Below, one piece after another: positions 1-8,427 of a DNA stretch of 64,000 bases. Where the stretch lies: positions 1,131,001 through 1,195,000 of the forward strand of contig NZ_CP162133.1 of the NCBI RefSeq assembly GCF_040833955.1, read 5' to 3'. A model generated the notes under the pieces. It had not been told where the DNA came from. It searched no databases and saw only the letters and a program-made list of their open reading frames with translations. The translations under genes and the position numbers were made by a program. Origin of the DNA: Leptospira sp. WS60.C2 (lineage in GTDB: Bacteria > Spirochaetota > Leptospiria > Leptospirales > Leptospiraceae). Position 1 is the first letter of the stretch; each line of letters starts with the position of its first letter.

Positions 1-918
1 GGAACTTCTGCCAATTTAGGTCCTGGGTTTGACCTTATGGGTCTTGCTCTTGATCTTCATAATGAGTTTGAATTCCAATTCTCTAAAGAAATTTTAGAAA
101 CCAAAACCGAATTGAAAAATGGAACACCACTGCCATTTTCCAAAAAAGATGATTTGGTCGCCCAATCCTATTTAGCTTATTTTGCAAAATTTGTACCAAA
201 AATCACTCCTCCACCTTATCATTGTAAAATGACCTTAGCGTTACCTTTAAAAGGGGGGCTTGGATCCAGTGCATCTGCCATCGTGGCAGGGCTATGTTTG
301 GCAAGAGAGGTACACAAACGAATTGATAGTGCCACTCTTCCGAGCGAACTTTCGTTTACACAGTTTTTAGCAGAATTTGAAGGACATCCTGATAATACGT
401 TACCGGCGTATCTTGGTGGTTTTGTTTTTGCTTACTCAACCCACGGCGAATCTCTTCGATACTTTCGCAAAAAATTTCCTTCTTCAGTTGCCATCTTTGT
501 CATCACACCTGAGTTTTCGGTATCAACGGAGGAATCACGAAAGACCCTTCCTAAAACCTATGTGACCTCGGATGTCATTTTTAATCTCTCTCGGATCGGT
601 GCTTGGATGCATTTTTTAGACAAACGTAAGTTTGGTGATCTATTAGTAGGCCTTGAAGATAAAATGCACACTCCGTATCGTATCCCAAAAACATCTCCTC
701 TTTATCCTTTGGCAGACACGCTCAAACAGGAAGGCGTAGGGTATTGTTTGTCCGGATCCGGTCCAAGTTTACTTGTTTTCTTGGAACGAAAGAATGTAAA
801 AGTGAAACAAGCGGAATTGGAAGAGAAGGTTTCCAAAATCATGCGAAGCGCTGGAATCTCCTATTCTTTTCGTCGGGTAAAACCTGATGGGATGGGGGTT
901 CGCATCCAAATGAAGTGA
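1..918 (+). CDS. thrB: homoserine kinase (5' end outside the window)
   Basis: Phosphorylates L-homoserine to O-phosphohomoserine in threonine synthesis. The frame is open from base 1 and begins within the N-terminal GHMP-kinase motif (GTSANLGPGFD), so the true start lies just upstream and the ATG at 37 is internal. The ATP-binding loop GLGSSASA is near base 256-280, and the C-terminal GHMP motif SGSGPSLLVF is near 756. About 305 residues are visible, close to full length for the family. It converges with the unknown gene ending at 1000. A weak hairpin (arms TTCGAGA/TCTCGAA, 969-997) sits between them. Confidence 0.93.
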   Translation, partial: GTSANLGPGFDLMGLALDLHNEFEFQFSKEILETKTELKNGTPLPFSKKDDLVAQSYLAYFAKFVPKITPPPYHCKMTLALPLKGGLGSSASAIVAGLCLAREVHKRIDSATLPSELSFTQFLAEFEGHPDNTLPAYLGGFVFAYSTHGESLRYFRKKFPSSVAIFVITPEFSVSTEESRKTLPKTYVTSDVIFNLSRIGAWMHFLDKRKFGDLLVGLEDKMHTPYRIPKTSPLYPLADTLKQEGVGYCLSGSGPSLLVFLERKNVKVKQAELEEKVSKIMRSAGISYSFRRVKPDGMGVRIQMK

Positions 919-999
919 GAAAGGTAAATTCATCTCATTTCTCATCCATAACAATCTATGGAGAGAGTTTCGAGATTCCATTCTTTCGTTTCTCGAACA

Positions 1000-1638
1000 T
1001 TACTCTTCTTCTGAATCTTCTTCTTTTCCAAATCCATACACATCTCCACGGAAGCGGAGCTTACGATTGATTCCTGGTTGGATTTTCCCGACTTCAAAGG
1101 TAAATTTCATTCTTTCTTTACCGGATCGGTTGAAGTAGAAGGAAGAGCTAAGTGAGATTTCAATAAAATTCACCATTCGGTCTTTTGTGATTTTGTCTGA
1201 GATACGAAATTCCGCTGGATGGCCAATGATTTCATAAGAATCAAAGGTTTCTTTGGATTCCATTTTTCCGTAATGTTCCATGCGGGGAGGTTTATAAAAA
1301 CTTGGGCCATTTTTTAAGACAGTGATCGTATAATCTTCGCTATCTCTACTTTTTTTAAATTGGAAGATGAGATGGTCTTCTGAAATAGCATTACACCTTG
1401 TGGCAAGTTGCCCTGTTTTACATCCCACGTGGAATACAGCATAACGAGAAAGTTCATCCACAACTAAGTCATATTTATCGCCTGTTTGTACGGGAATGAA
1501 GCGATCCGATTCTTTTCTGAGAAAGATAGGATGAATGAATTGGTTGTACAAAACAAATCCTAGTCCTAAAATGGAAGCGGTCAACACTCCCACAAGAACC
1601 AGGACAAAGCTATCTAAGATCGCTATGCTTAAAAACAA
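1000..1638 (-). CDS. unknown single-pass membrane protein
   Basis: 212 residues. One hydrophobic segment (about residues 3-30) is followed by a soluble, beta-rich, charged domain with an acidic tail, so it is probably an inner-membrane anchor with a cytoplasmic or periplasmic domain. I do not recognise the family; a PilZ-like barrel was considered but its RxxxR and D/NxSxxG signatures are absent. The start appears to be TTG at 1636-1638, two bases after the TAA of the upstream gene, with an AAAAAGG ribosome site overlapping that stop codon. Translation of the pair is therefore probably coupled. Confidence 0.6.
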   Translation of the reverse strand: MFLSIAILDSFVLVLVGVLTASILGLGFVLYNQFIHPIFLRKESDRFIPVQTGDKYDLVVDELSRYAVFHVGCKTGQLATRCNAISEDHLIFQFKKSRDSEDYTITVLKNGPSFYKPPRMEHYGKMESKETFDSYEIIGHPAEFRISDKITKDRMVNFIEISLSSSFYFNRSGKERMKFTFEVGKIQPGINRKLRFRGDVYGFGKEEDSEEE

Positions 1639-1640
1639 AC

Positions 1641-2033
1641 TTACCTTTTTGTATCAACCTTGTGGTCTTTTGAATCCGAAAGAGGTGTTCTTGTCACAAG
1701 AGACAAAAGATCCTTCACTTCTTCTGGAGAAATGATTTGGTTTAGTTTTTCTTCCAGCGAAGCAGGAGTTGGTTTTAAGACCAAATCTTCTGGTTTCACC
1801 TGCGGCTCGGATTTGGTTTTGGCATCAAAACGTGCCACGTCTAAGTTTTGTTTTTTTGGGAAAGATTCCTTTCCGTCCTCCGACTGTTTCCCCGTTTGTG
1901 TGGGAAGAGTAGGGGGAATGGATAGGTTGGGATTCCCTTGGATATTGATTGTATTCATCGTTCCCAAACCTCCGTGTTCAGGATGAGTTTCGAGAAAAAA
2001 CTTTCCTTTTCCCTCCCTTAGAGTTTCGGACAT
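1641..2033 (-). CDS. small unknown protein, proline/lysine-rich
   Basis: 130 residues with no membrane segment. The middle is low-complexity (Pro, Lys, Gln, Ser rich), and a short helical stretch around residues 90-115 (SLEEKLNQIISPEEVKDLLS) is the only ordered-looking part. Start ATG 2031-2033 follows a good GAAGGAAGAA ribosome site. An alternative ATG at 1956-1958 also has a GGAGG upstream, which would give a 105-residue product. It is first of a two-gene unit with the membrane protein at 1000-1638. No function can be assigned. Confidence 0.55.
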   Translation of the reverse strand: MSETLREGKGKFFLETHPEHGGLGTMNTINIQGNPNLSIPPTLPTQTGKQSEDGKESFPKKQNLDVARFDAKTKSEPQVKPEDLVLKPTPASLEEKLNQIISPEEVKDLLSLVTRTPLSDSKDHKVDTKR

Positions 2034-2120
2034 TTCTTCCTTCGCTTTAACGAAAATCGAAACATTTTTTTCAGTTTTTTCGGTTTGATTGTCCGCTTTA
2101 TGGGCGGGAAGCTGGCAGAG

Positions 2121-3170
2121 ATGGAAAATAATTTTAAATCGTGGATGGAAAATCCCATCTCCAAAATCGTTTTAGGGACCAATTTGGTCTTTCTTGTGCT
2201 CTTTTTAGTCAGTGCCCCTTCTTTTGTGAAAGAACACATCACTCAAGATGCAGTGAGCATTGGGGGAAAAAAATATGACATCAATGATGTGAAAGAATCG
2301 TCTCCCATTGCTTATTCCAAATTCCAATCCGAATACAAATCACTCCTCAAAAATACTTTTGGAGAATTTGCCCAAGACAAATTGTTCGAGTTAGTTGCAA
2401 AAGAAAAAAACATCAAACCTTCTGAAGTATTAAATGAGGGTCTTGTGGTTCGCGAACCATCGGAAGAAGAAATTTTAAATGTATATCTATCTAACAAAGC
2501 TCAGTTAGGTGGTAAGTCTCTTGCAGAAACGAAAGATAAAATTGTTGGGTTCTTAAAAAACCAACAAGAACAAGAACATAGTCGAAGTAAATATAGAGAA
2601 ATCATATCCAAGTATCCAGTTGAATTTTTAATCAAAGAACCAGAGGCAATTCGTGTCACTGTTGACGAAAAAAACAACCCGAGCATAGGACCAAAAGATG
2701 CCAAAATCACCGTCATTGAATTTTCTGACTTCGAATGTCCTTTCTGCAAAAGAAGTCAGGATGTAAATAGACAACTCAGAGAAAAATACAAGGGCCAAAT
2801 ACGTTGGGTCTTCCGTGATTTCCCTCTCCCGTTCCACCAAGATGCCATGTATGCACATATGGCGGCAAACTGCTCCATTGAAGATGGTAAGTATTGGGAT
2901 GTATTCAATGTATTATTTGATAACAGTGGTAATCTAAGTAAATCGAATGTAGATTCTTTGATTTTAAAATCTGGTGTTAACAAAGATAAATACCAATCTT
3001 GTATGAAAGACCAAACAAAATTAAAAGGCGAGATTGAAGCGGATATCCAAGATGGTCAAAAGGTGGGAGTGAGCGGCACACCTGCCTTTTTTATCAATGG
3101 GATTTTTGTCTCTGGTGCATTACCTTTTGAGAACTTTGACGAAATCATTCAAAAAGAACTGAAACAATAA
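2121..3170 (+). CDS. membrane-anchored DsbA/thioredoxin-fold oxidoreductase
   Basis: An N-terminal membrane anchor (about residues 10-33) is followed by a helical region of about 150 residues resembling a SurA/PpiC-type N-terminal helper segment, then a DsbA-like thioredoxin domain. The redox motif CPFC is at residues 206-209 (codons from 2736), and the cis-proline loop SGTPAFFINGIFVSGA is near residue 320. Likely role: a periplasmic thiol oxidoreductase or disulfide chaperone. The ATG at 2121 is chosen because GGGAAG (2106-2111) is suitably placed; the earlier in-frame starts at 2085 and 2100 lack a ribosome site. It lies 31 bp upstream of mdh. Confidence 0.85.
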   Translation: MENNFKSWMENPISKIVLGTNLVFLVLFLVSAPSFVKEHITQDAVSIGGKKYDINDVKESSPIAYSKFQSEYKSLLKNTFGEFAQDKLFELVAKEKNIKPSEVLNEGLVVREPSEEEILNVYLSNKAQLGGKSLAETKDKIVGFLKNQQEQEHSRSKYREIISKYPVEFLIKEPEAIRVTVDEKNNPSIGPKDAKITVIEFSDFECPFCKRSQDVNRQLREKYKGQIRWVFRDFPLPFHQDAMYAHMAANCSIEDGKYWDVFNVLFDNSGNLSKSNVDSLILKSGVNKDKYQSCMKDQTKLKGEIEADIQDGQKVGVSGTPAFFINGIFVSGALPFENFDEIIQKELKQ

Positions 3171-3201
3171 AGAATTATAAACCAAAAAGGAAAAATACAA
3201 T

Positions 3202-4185
3202 ATGAGCAAAAAAGTAAAAGTTGCTGTGACAGGTGCTGCCGGACAAATCGGATATGCACTCTTATTTCGTATCGCTTCAGGACAAATGTTTGGACCTGAC
3301 ACTGCCGTTGAACTTCAGTTATTGGAATTGGAACAAGCACTTCCAGCGGCAAAAGGTGTCATTATGGAATTGGATGACTGTGCATTTCCTCTACTTGAAA
3401 AAGTAACAGTCACTTCTAGTTTGGATGAAGCGTTTCGAGACATCAACTGGGCTCTGCTTGTCGGATCTGTTCCACGAAAAGCAGGGATGGAACGTGGCGA
3501 CCTTCTCAAAATCAATGGTGGAATTTTCACAACCCAAGGGAAAGCAATCGAAAAAAATGCAGCAAGTGATGTAAGAGTTCTCGTTGTGGGGAACCCTTGT
3601 AACACAAACGCCCTGATTGCAATGAACAACGCAAAAGGTGTTCCATCTGACAGATGGTTTGCGATGACAGGCCTTGATGAAAATCGCGCCAAAACACAGT
3701 TAGCGCAAAAAGCGGGAGTCCTTGTGAAAGACGTATCCAATGTCGCAATTTGGGGAAACCACTCTGCTACACAATACCCTGACTTTTTTAATGCAAAAAT
3801 CAAAGGGAAACCTGCAACGGAAGTGATCAGTGACCATGACTGGTTAAAAGGAGATTTTATCTCTACTGTTCAAAAACGTGGTGCGGCCATCATTGCCGCA
3901 AGAGGTGCATCCTCTGCTGCGTCTGCTGCCAATGCAGTTGTGGATACCGTTCGTAACATTGTCACTCCTACAAAACCAGGTGACTGGTTCAGTGCAGCTT
4001 GCCACTCCAATGGTGAGTATGGTGTAGAAAAAGGATTAATCTTTGGATACCCACTCAAATCAGATGGAAAAAAAGTGGAGATCGTCACTGGTCTTGAGAT
4101 CAATGCTTTCGGTAAGGAAAAATTTGATATCACTCACAATGAATTAAAAGAAGAAAGAAACGAAGTCAAAGATATGTTAGGTTAA
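3202..4185 (+). CDS. mdh: malate dehydrogenase
   Basis: NAD-dependent interconversion of malate and oxaloacetate in the TCA cycle, cytoplasmic. 327 residues, the length of the cytosolic-type (non-LDH-like) MDH group. Visible motifs are the Rossmann loop [11 protein letters not shown] (residues 10-20), the mobile substrate loop [13 protein letters not shown] (about 91-103), NPCNTNA, the Asp-bearing helix [12 protein letters not shown], and the catalytic His in [11 protein letters not shown] (about residue 187). It starts at ATG 3202 after AAAAAGGAAAAA. A strong terminator follows at 4237-4279. Confidence 0.97.
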   Translation: MSKKVKVAVTGAAGQIGYALLFRIASGQMFGPDTAVELQLLELEQALPAAKGVIMELDDCAFPLLEKVTVTSSLDEAFRDINWALLVGSVPRKAGMERGDLLKINGGIFTTQGKAIEKNAASDVRVLVVGNPCNTNALIAMNNAKGVPSDRWFAMTGLDENRAKTQLAQKAGVLVKDVSNVAIWGNHSATQYPDFFNAKIKGKPATEVISDHDWLKGDFISTVQKRGAAIIAARGASSAASAANAVVDTVRNIVTPTKPGDWFSAACHSNGEYGVEKGLIFGYPLKSDGKKVEIVTGLEINAFGKEKFDITHNELKEERNEVKDMLG

Positions 4186-4236
4186 TCACCAAATATATCT
4201 TCCATCCAAGTTTTTTCTCGGATGGAGTTTGGTTTC

Positions 4237-4279
4237 AAAAACCCGCATGGGGCCTCTCCGGCACGAGCGGGTTTTTTTT
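4237..4279 (+). terminator. Rho-independent terminator after mdh
   Basis: The stem AAAACCCGC / GCGGGTTTT, with a 20-base loop, runs into eight T residues (4272-4279). A second hairpin without a T run (TCCATCC/GGATGGA, 4201-4226) lies just upstream, in the gap between the mdh stop and this stem. Confidence 0.85.
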
Positions 4280-4359
4280 ATTTAAAACGTTGAATGAAAG
4301 ATAACTCCTTTGCAAACATTGGTAGGATCACATCAGTCTCTTTTTTAGAGATTCATTGT

Positions 4360-5211
4360 TTACTCTTTGATTGTGTTTTGGAAAACATCCGGTACTTCGT
4401 AGAATGGCAAATGACCTGATTTGTCGATCACAACTCGTTTCACGGATGGAAATTTTTCTATGATGGAATCCCAAGTATAATAAGGGGCCACTTGGAAATC
4501 ATACTTTCCTAAAATGAGTTTTACTGGTACGGAAATGGATTGAAAATAGTCTTCGACTTGGATCTCGGCAAACACGTTTCCAAAGAGATGATCAAAGGCA
4601 AGTTTGTTGGTTCTCACACCTTTCCAAAGGGATGTTGAGTCCATCGTAAGATCATAAAACCCTAATGCATCTTGGCTCACACAATATAAATTAAAAAAGT
4701 TCTCCAAACCTTGTGGGTGGGATTCGATTAGTTGAATAAAATGAGCTTGCAGACGTTTGTGTTTTTCTTTTCTCTCTTCGGATGCCAGAGACTCAAAGTA
4801 TGCTTCTCGTTTTAAAAGGGGAGCTCCGTGGCTTGGACCCGTTGCAACCATCACCAATTCTTTCACTTGTTTGGGGTATTGTTTCGTATAAGCAAGAGCC
4901 ATATACCCATGTCCTGAATGCCCTATGACCATACATGGTGGAATTTGCAGAAGGTTTTGGAAAAAGTCAAAATCTTCGAGCACTCGATCAAAATGGTAGA
5001 AGGATTCTGTTTCAGGATTGGAATCAATCCGTTTGGCAAATCCCCTATGATCGACAATGGTGATTTTGTATTGAGAGAGAAGAGAGTCTGGAATCACTCG
5101 TGGGTAGTACAGGGCACTTCCCAACCAATAGATCTCTGGTCCTTCTGTTGTATTTGTTGCGATTAAAAAACTAAAGCCATCCCGTTCGATGGTTTGATAT
5201 TTCCATTCCAT
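4360..5211 (-). CDS. alpha/beta-hydrolase family protein
   Basis: 283 residues. Alpha/beta-hydrolase fold with the nucleophile elbow GHSGHG (Ser), an acidic residue in LGKYDFQV and the catalytic His in KSGHLPF near the C-terminus. The segment VDHRGFAKR corresponds to the oxyanion/strand-4 region. The substrate cannot be inferred. Start ATG 5209-5211 is chosen because GAGGAAA (within 5212-5222) is an excellent ribosome site; longer starts at 5238 and 5253 lack one and run toward the operator. Divergent from the MarR gene at 5335, which very probably controls it. Confidence 0.85.
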   Translation of the reverse strand: MEWKYQTIERDGFSFLIATNTTEGPEIYWLGSALYYPRVIPDSLLSQYKITIVDHRGFAKRIDSNPETESFYHFDRVLEDFDFFQNLLQIPPCMVIGHSGHGYMALAYTKQYPKQVKELVMVATGPSHGAPLLKREAYFESLASEERKEKHKRLQAHFIQLIESHPQGLENFFNLYCVSQDALGFYDLTMDSTSLWKGVRTNKLAFDHLFGNVFAEIQVEDYFQSISVPVKLILGKYDFQVAPYYTWDSIIEKFPSVKRVVIDKSGHLPFYEVPDVFQNTIKE

Positions 5212-5255
5212 AACATTTCCTCGGTTTTCTGATCCCATATTTGGGAGAACCATAT

Positions 5256-5294
5256 GGTTGCAATATGCAACTATGTGGTTGTATCATGCAACTA
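5256..5294. promoter_or_regulatory. two tandem operators, probable MarR-family binding sites
   Basis: Two copies of an 18-bp element (5256-5273 and 5277-5294) lie between the hydrolase and the MarR gene. The first contains the perfect inverted repeat GTTGCA-ATA-TGCAAC (5257-5271). The second contains GTTGTA-TCA-TGCAAC (5278-5292), with one mismatch. Centres are 21 bp apart, two helical turns, so both sites face the same side of the DNA. The layout is typical of MarR autoregulation with control of a divergent target. Confidence 0.75.
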
Positions 5295-5334
5295 AAAAAC
5301 TTGTCAAAAAGATCCAAAATGGTTCTATGGGGGA

Positions 5335-5790
5335 ATGAATGAAATCTTTTCTTATTTAGGGATCCAATTGAGTGAAACCTTGCTTCTGATGCGAAAGTTT
5401 CTTTCGAGTGAATTTGAAGCAAAACACATTGGAATGCGATTTGAAGAATGGATCCAACTTTTACCTCTTATGGAAAAGGAAAGTATCAACCAAAAGGGGT
5501 TAAGTGACCGTTTGGCAAAGGACAAAACCACAATCTCTAGATTAGTGGATGGTTGGGTAAAAAAAGGATGGGTGAAACGGATCCAATCACCGGAAGACAA
5601 ACGAATTTTCAGTTTGAAACTCACACCGAAAGGGAAATCCATCTGGGAGAAGGGGCTACCCGTGGTTCAGAATGCCGATCTTGTGTTCAAAAAGAATTTG
5701 AAGGGAGAAGATGAAAAGGATTTGTTTTTACTTCTTTTTAAGATTCAAAGTTCTATACAGTTTTCAGAAACAAAAAACGTTCCTTATTAG
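5335..5790 (+). CDS. MarR-family transcriptional regulator
   Basis: 151 residues. A winged-helix core spans about residues 30-105: the recognition helix region LSDRLAKDKTTISRLVDGWV, then the wing with PEDKRIFSLKLTPKG, the classic MarR D-x-R signature. Flanking helices would form the dimer interface. It probably represses itself and the divergent alpha/beta-hydrolase through the tandem palindromes at 5256-5294; the ligand is unknown. ATG 5335 has only GGGGG directly adjacent, too close for a normal Shine-Dalgarno site, so initiation may be weak. The 3' end overlaps convergent prmC by 38 bp. Confidence 0.92.
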   Translation: MNEIFSYLGIQLSETLLLMRKFLSSEFEAKHIGMRFEEWIQLLPLMEKESINQKGLSDRLAKDKTTISRLVDGWVKKGWVKRIQSPEDKRIFSLKLTPKGKSIWEKGLPVVQNADLVFKKNLKGEDEKDLFLLLFKIQSSIQFSETKNVPY

Positions 5791-6625
5791 AGCTGTCCAA
5801 AATTTTCCTAGGGGAAACAAATCCTAGAGTTAGTGCCAAGTTTTCTAATTCCTGGATGTAATCGGGATGGGTTTCCATTAGAAACCAACCACCTGGTTTT
5901 AACCTTTGTTTTACGGCTTTAAAAAGGGACTTATGAAAACCGATGATATCGGAAACAAACAAAGCCAAATGGGGTTCATATTCCAAAACATCGGGCATAA
6001 TCTGATTTTTTTCTGACTCAGGAATGTAAGGTGGATTTGAGACAATGATTTCAAATTGTAAATTGTTTGGAAGTGATGCATCTAAATTGGAAACATAAAA
6101 ACTGGCATTTGTTAGGTTGAGTTTCTCCGCATTAGATTTACTAATCTCGATTGCTTTTTCAGAGAGATCAGAAAGCACAACGTGCATCGGTTGTAATAGT
6201 TGTAAAAGGCTAAGACCTATACAACCGCTTCCCGAACACAAATCCCAAATGTTTAGACCATTCGGAAATTCTTCTTTTAGAGTTTCTTTTTGTTTGTAAA
6301 GAAAATCAACGAGTTCTTCTGTTTCAGGCCTTGGAATGAGAACATCTTCTGTGACTAAGTATTCAAATTGATGAAAGCCTTTTTTCCCTGTAATGTAAGC
6401 GACAGGTTTTCGTTTGCTTCGTTCCACAATCCGCTCCCTATACAAATCAATTTCTTTTTGGGAAAGGGGCATCTCAAAATTGGAATAGAGTTTGATGCGT
6501 GGTAAACCGAGAAGATCTGATAAAAGCCACTCAGCATCGACACGAGGATTCGGAATTTCTTTTTTTTCTAGAAATTCAGTAGAACGTTTGAGATAATAAA
6601 GTAAAGTGCCTGGTTGTTCCGCCAT
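5753..6625 (-). CDS. prmC: peptide chain release factor N5-glutamine methyltransferase
   Basis: SAM-dependent methylation of the GGQ glutamine of release factors RF1/RF2. 290 residues. The N-terminal helical domain includes RVDAEWLLSDLLG, followed by the family signature PRPETEELVD, the SAM motif DLCSGSGCIGLSL and the catalytic NPPY in IVSNPPYIP. The start is ATG 6623-6625; a longer TTG start (6640) would begin inside the tRNA and is unlikely. The only purine-rich ribosome site, GGGGG, lies in the 3' acceptor strand of tRNA-Arg, 6 nt of spacer separating tRNA and ATG. Confidence 0.95.
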   Translation of the reverse strand: MAEQPGTLLYYLKRSTEFLEKKEIPNPRVDAEWLLSDLLGLPRIKLYSNFEMPLSQKEIDLYRERIVERSKRKPVAYITGKKGFHQFEYLVTEDVLIPRPETEELVDFLYKQKETLKEEFPNGLNIWDLCSGSGCIGLSLLQLLQPMHVVLSDLSEKAIEISKSNAEKLNLTNASFYVSNLDASLPNNLQFEIIVSNPPYIPESEKNQIMPDVLEYEPHLALFVSDIIGFHKSLFKAVKQRLKPGGWFLMETHPDYIQELENLALTLGFVSPRKILDSSNKERFLFLKTV

Positions 6626-6631
6626 AATGTT

Positions 6632-6704
6632 TGCCCCCAACAGGATTCGAACCTGTGTCCCCAGTTTAGGAAACTAGTGCTCTATCCACCTGAGCTATGG
6701 GAGC
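6632..6704 (-). tRNA. tRNA-Arg (anticodon CCU)
   Basis: A 73-nt cloverleaf on the minus strand. The acceptor stem is GCTCCCA/TGGGGGC, the D stem GCTC/GAGC, the anticodon stem CTAGT/ACTGG around loop TTCCTAA (anticodon CCU, reads AGG), and the T arm ACAGG-TTCGAAT-CCTGT. Discriminator A; CCA is not encoded (AAC follows). It begins 1 nt after the TAA of the Crp/Fnr gene and ends 6 nt before the prmC ATG, so it appears to be part of a protein-coding transcript. Confidence 0.97.
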
Positions 6705-6705
6705 T

Positions 6706-7350
6706 TTACGTAGGTTTACGTTTCTGATTCACTATCCTTTGGAAATCGGAGATATTGTGAATAACAATTTTGTCTGGGTAGAGGTCAAGTTTTCCAGTTT
6801 TTACATATTGCATGAGGACTTTTTGGACTTCGCCCACGGGTTGGGCACACCAGTTGGCAATGTCATCCACCGTGGCAGAGAGAATGATTTCATTATACAC
6901 ATCATTGTTATACTGCTTTTCGTATAACATCACAAAGACGTCACAGACTTTCCCTACAATATCATCCATAAGAAGGATCATGAGGCGTCTTTTTTGGTCA
7001 TAAATCCGAAAGGAAAAAATATGTAATAATTTCATTGCAAGAGCAGGGTTCTTTGTCATCAGCATCTCAAAGTTAGCACGATTGAAATTGAGTGCTTTGA
7101 CTTCAGTGACCGCAATGGCAGTGGCAGATCTCGGTTGTTCTTCCAAAATTGCCATCTCTCCCAAAATATCGCCAGCTTCCAATACATCTAATGTTTTAAT
7201 ACTTGTGCCGATGGTTTTTGTGATTTTTACTTTTCCTTCTTTGATGAGGTAAAAATCATTTCCTGGTTCGTATTCACAAAACAAAACTTCATTCGGTTGG
7301 AATACTTTACCAAATTTTCCGAACATCGCTTCTAACATTTGGTCGTTCAC
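6706..7350 (-). CDS. Crp/Fnr-family transcriptional regulator
   Basis: 214 residues. A cyclic-nucleotide-binding beta-barrel occupies about residues 15-115, with [13 protein letters not shown] and the phosphate-binding cassette [19 protein letters not shown], which retains the E and R residues that bind cAMP-type ligands in Crp. A long dimerisation helix and a C-terminal winged helix ([20 protein letters not shown]) follow. No Fnr-type cysteine cluster is present. The start is GTG, whose G is shared with the TAG stop of the upstream gene (1-bp overlap). Its DNA targets are unknown. Confidence 0.88.
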   Translation of the reverse strand: MNDQMLEAMFGKFGKVFQPNEVLFCEYEPGNDFYLIKEGKVKITKTIGTSIKTLDVLEAGDILGEMAILEEQPRSATAIAVTEVKALNFNRANFEMLMTKNPALAMKLLHIFSFRIYDQKRRLMILLMDDIVGKVCDVFVMLYEKQYNNDVYNEIILSATVDDIANWCAQPVGEVQKVLMQYVKTGKLDLYPDKIVIHNISDFQRIVNQKRKPT

Positions 7351-8402
7351 TATCTACCTCCTTTGAGTTTGGATTTGGCATCTTCGGAGATGCTGTCATC
7401 CATAGGAGGCATCTGAGTGACTTTTTGAAATAGTTGTTTTGCCTTTTCTTTGTCCCCAGAAGCATCAGTCGCAAGTGCTAAGTGGTATAAGTTTTCCTTC
7501 AGTAAGAGACCCTTTGGATATCGTTTGATAAAGTTTGAGAAATGGGAAATGGCACTTGGATAGTCTTTGGCCTTAAAACTAGATTTTCCCATATAAAAGA
7601 GTGAATTTTCTACGAACTGTTCTTCTTCTTGGGTGACTGAGTCTGTTCGTTCTGATACTGTTTTAAAAAGTTCAATCGCCTCAGCATATTTGCCGGCATT
7701 CATCATAGTGGATGCTTTGTCATATTGTGAGAGAATGGAATTAGGGTCTACACTGGAAGCTGCACCAGCTGGTGGAACTGCCATGGTTTTTAACATCTCT
7801 TGTAGTTTTCCTGTTTGGGAGCCTGGTTCAGGTTTGTAAACTAACTCTTGTATGGTGAGAGGGAATGGTGTTTTTTTACGAGCTAAGTCCATTAATTGAT
7901 TGGCTCGATCAACGTACATTCCGTCCGGATAATGATGTAAGTATTTTTCAAACGCATAGGCTGCATGTTCAAAGTTTCCATTTTTATAAAAAACTTCCGC
8001 AACGTTCATGAGTTCGAACGCAGGGTTCTTCGCCTCGCCTTGACCAAGGATTTCCCTAACTTGTCTATGTACTTGGCGCAACTGGCTCGAGAAAACTTTT
8101 AGCATTTTGATGATGAGATGGGTTTTGTCTGAGACAAACTTCTCGAATTCGGGAACTTTGAAGACAAGAACCGTTGCTGCTCCTATGACTTGAGCTGTTT
8201 CTTCTCTTGGATAGCGACCAATGGCACTTTTCACACCAAAAAACTCTCCGAGTTTCACATCCTCTTTGAGCTCCACACCATTCACATTCGTGTAAGTTAG
8301 TACAACTCTTCCTTTTTGTAGTACAAAGATATCCTCTGCCTTATCTTTCTCGAAATAGACAATCGAACCACCTTTGTAATTACGTACTATAGGACCTGAC
8401 AC
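7350..8402 (-). CDS. cyclic-nucleotide-binding domain protein with TPR repeats
   Basis: 350 residues. The N-terminal Crp-like beta-barrel (about 1-115) contains the cassette [20 protein letters not shown]. Two TPR blocks follow (about 128-165, [20 protein letters not shown]; and 225-340, [20 protein letters not shown] and later repeats) separated by a Pro/Ala-rich linker. There is no HTH, so it is more likely a ligand-dependent scaffold than a DNA-binding regulator. The start is GTG with GAGG upstream. It is coupled to the Crp/Fnr gene, suggesting the two proteins act in one pathway. Confidence 0.85.
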   Translation of the reverse strand: MSGPIVRNYKGGSIVYFEKDKAEDIFVLQKGRVVLTYTNVNGVELKEDVKLGEFFGVKSAIGRYPREETAQVIGAATVLVFKVPEFEKFVSDKTHLIIKMLKVFSSQLRQVHRQVREILGQGEAKNPAFELMNVAEVFYKNGNFEHAAYAFEKYLHHYPDGMYVDRANQLMDLARKKTPFPLTIQELVYKPEPGSQTGKLQEMLKTMAVPPAGAASSVDPNSILSQYDKASTMMNAGKYAEAIELFKTVSERTDSVTQEEEQFVENSLFYMGKSSFKAKDYPSAISHFSNFIKRYPKGLLLKENLYHLALATDASGDKEKAKQLFQKVTQMPPMDDSISEDAKSKLKGGR

Positions 8403-8427
8403 TCATGCCTCGCTTTGCGCTTCATTT

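Noticed and set aside
969..997. Terminator between thrB and the convergent unknown gene
   Set aside because: The stem is only 7 bp with a 15-base loop and no T run; it is mentioned in the thrB entry but not listed as a terminator.
1000..1638. PilZ domain in the unknown membrane protein
   Set aside because: The RxxxR and (D/N)xSxxG signatures of cyclic-di-GMP binding are not present.
3315..3803. 162-residue open frame antisense to mdh
   Set aside because: Explained by the codon pattern of mdh; no start signals and no known domain.
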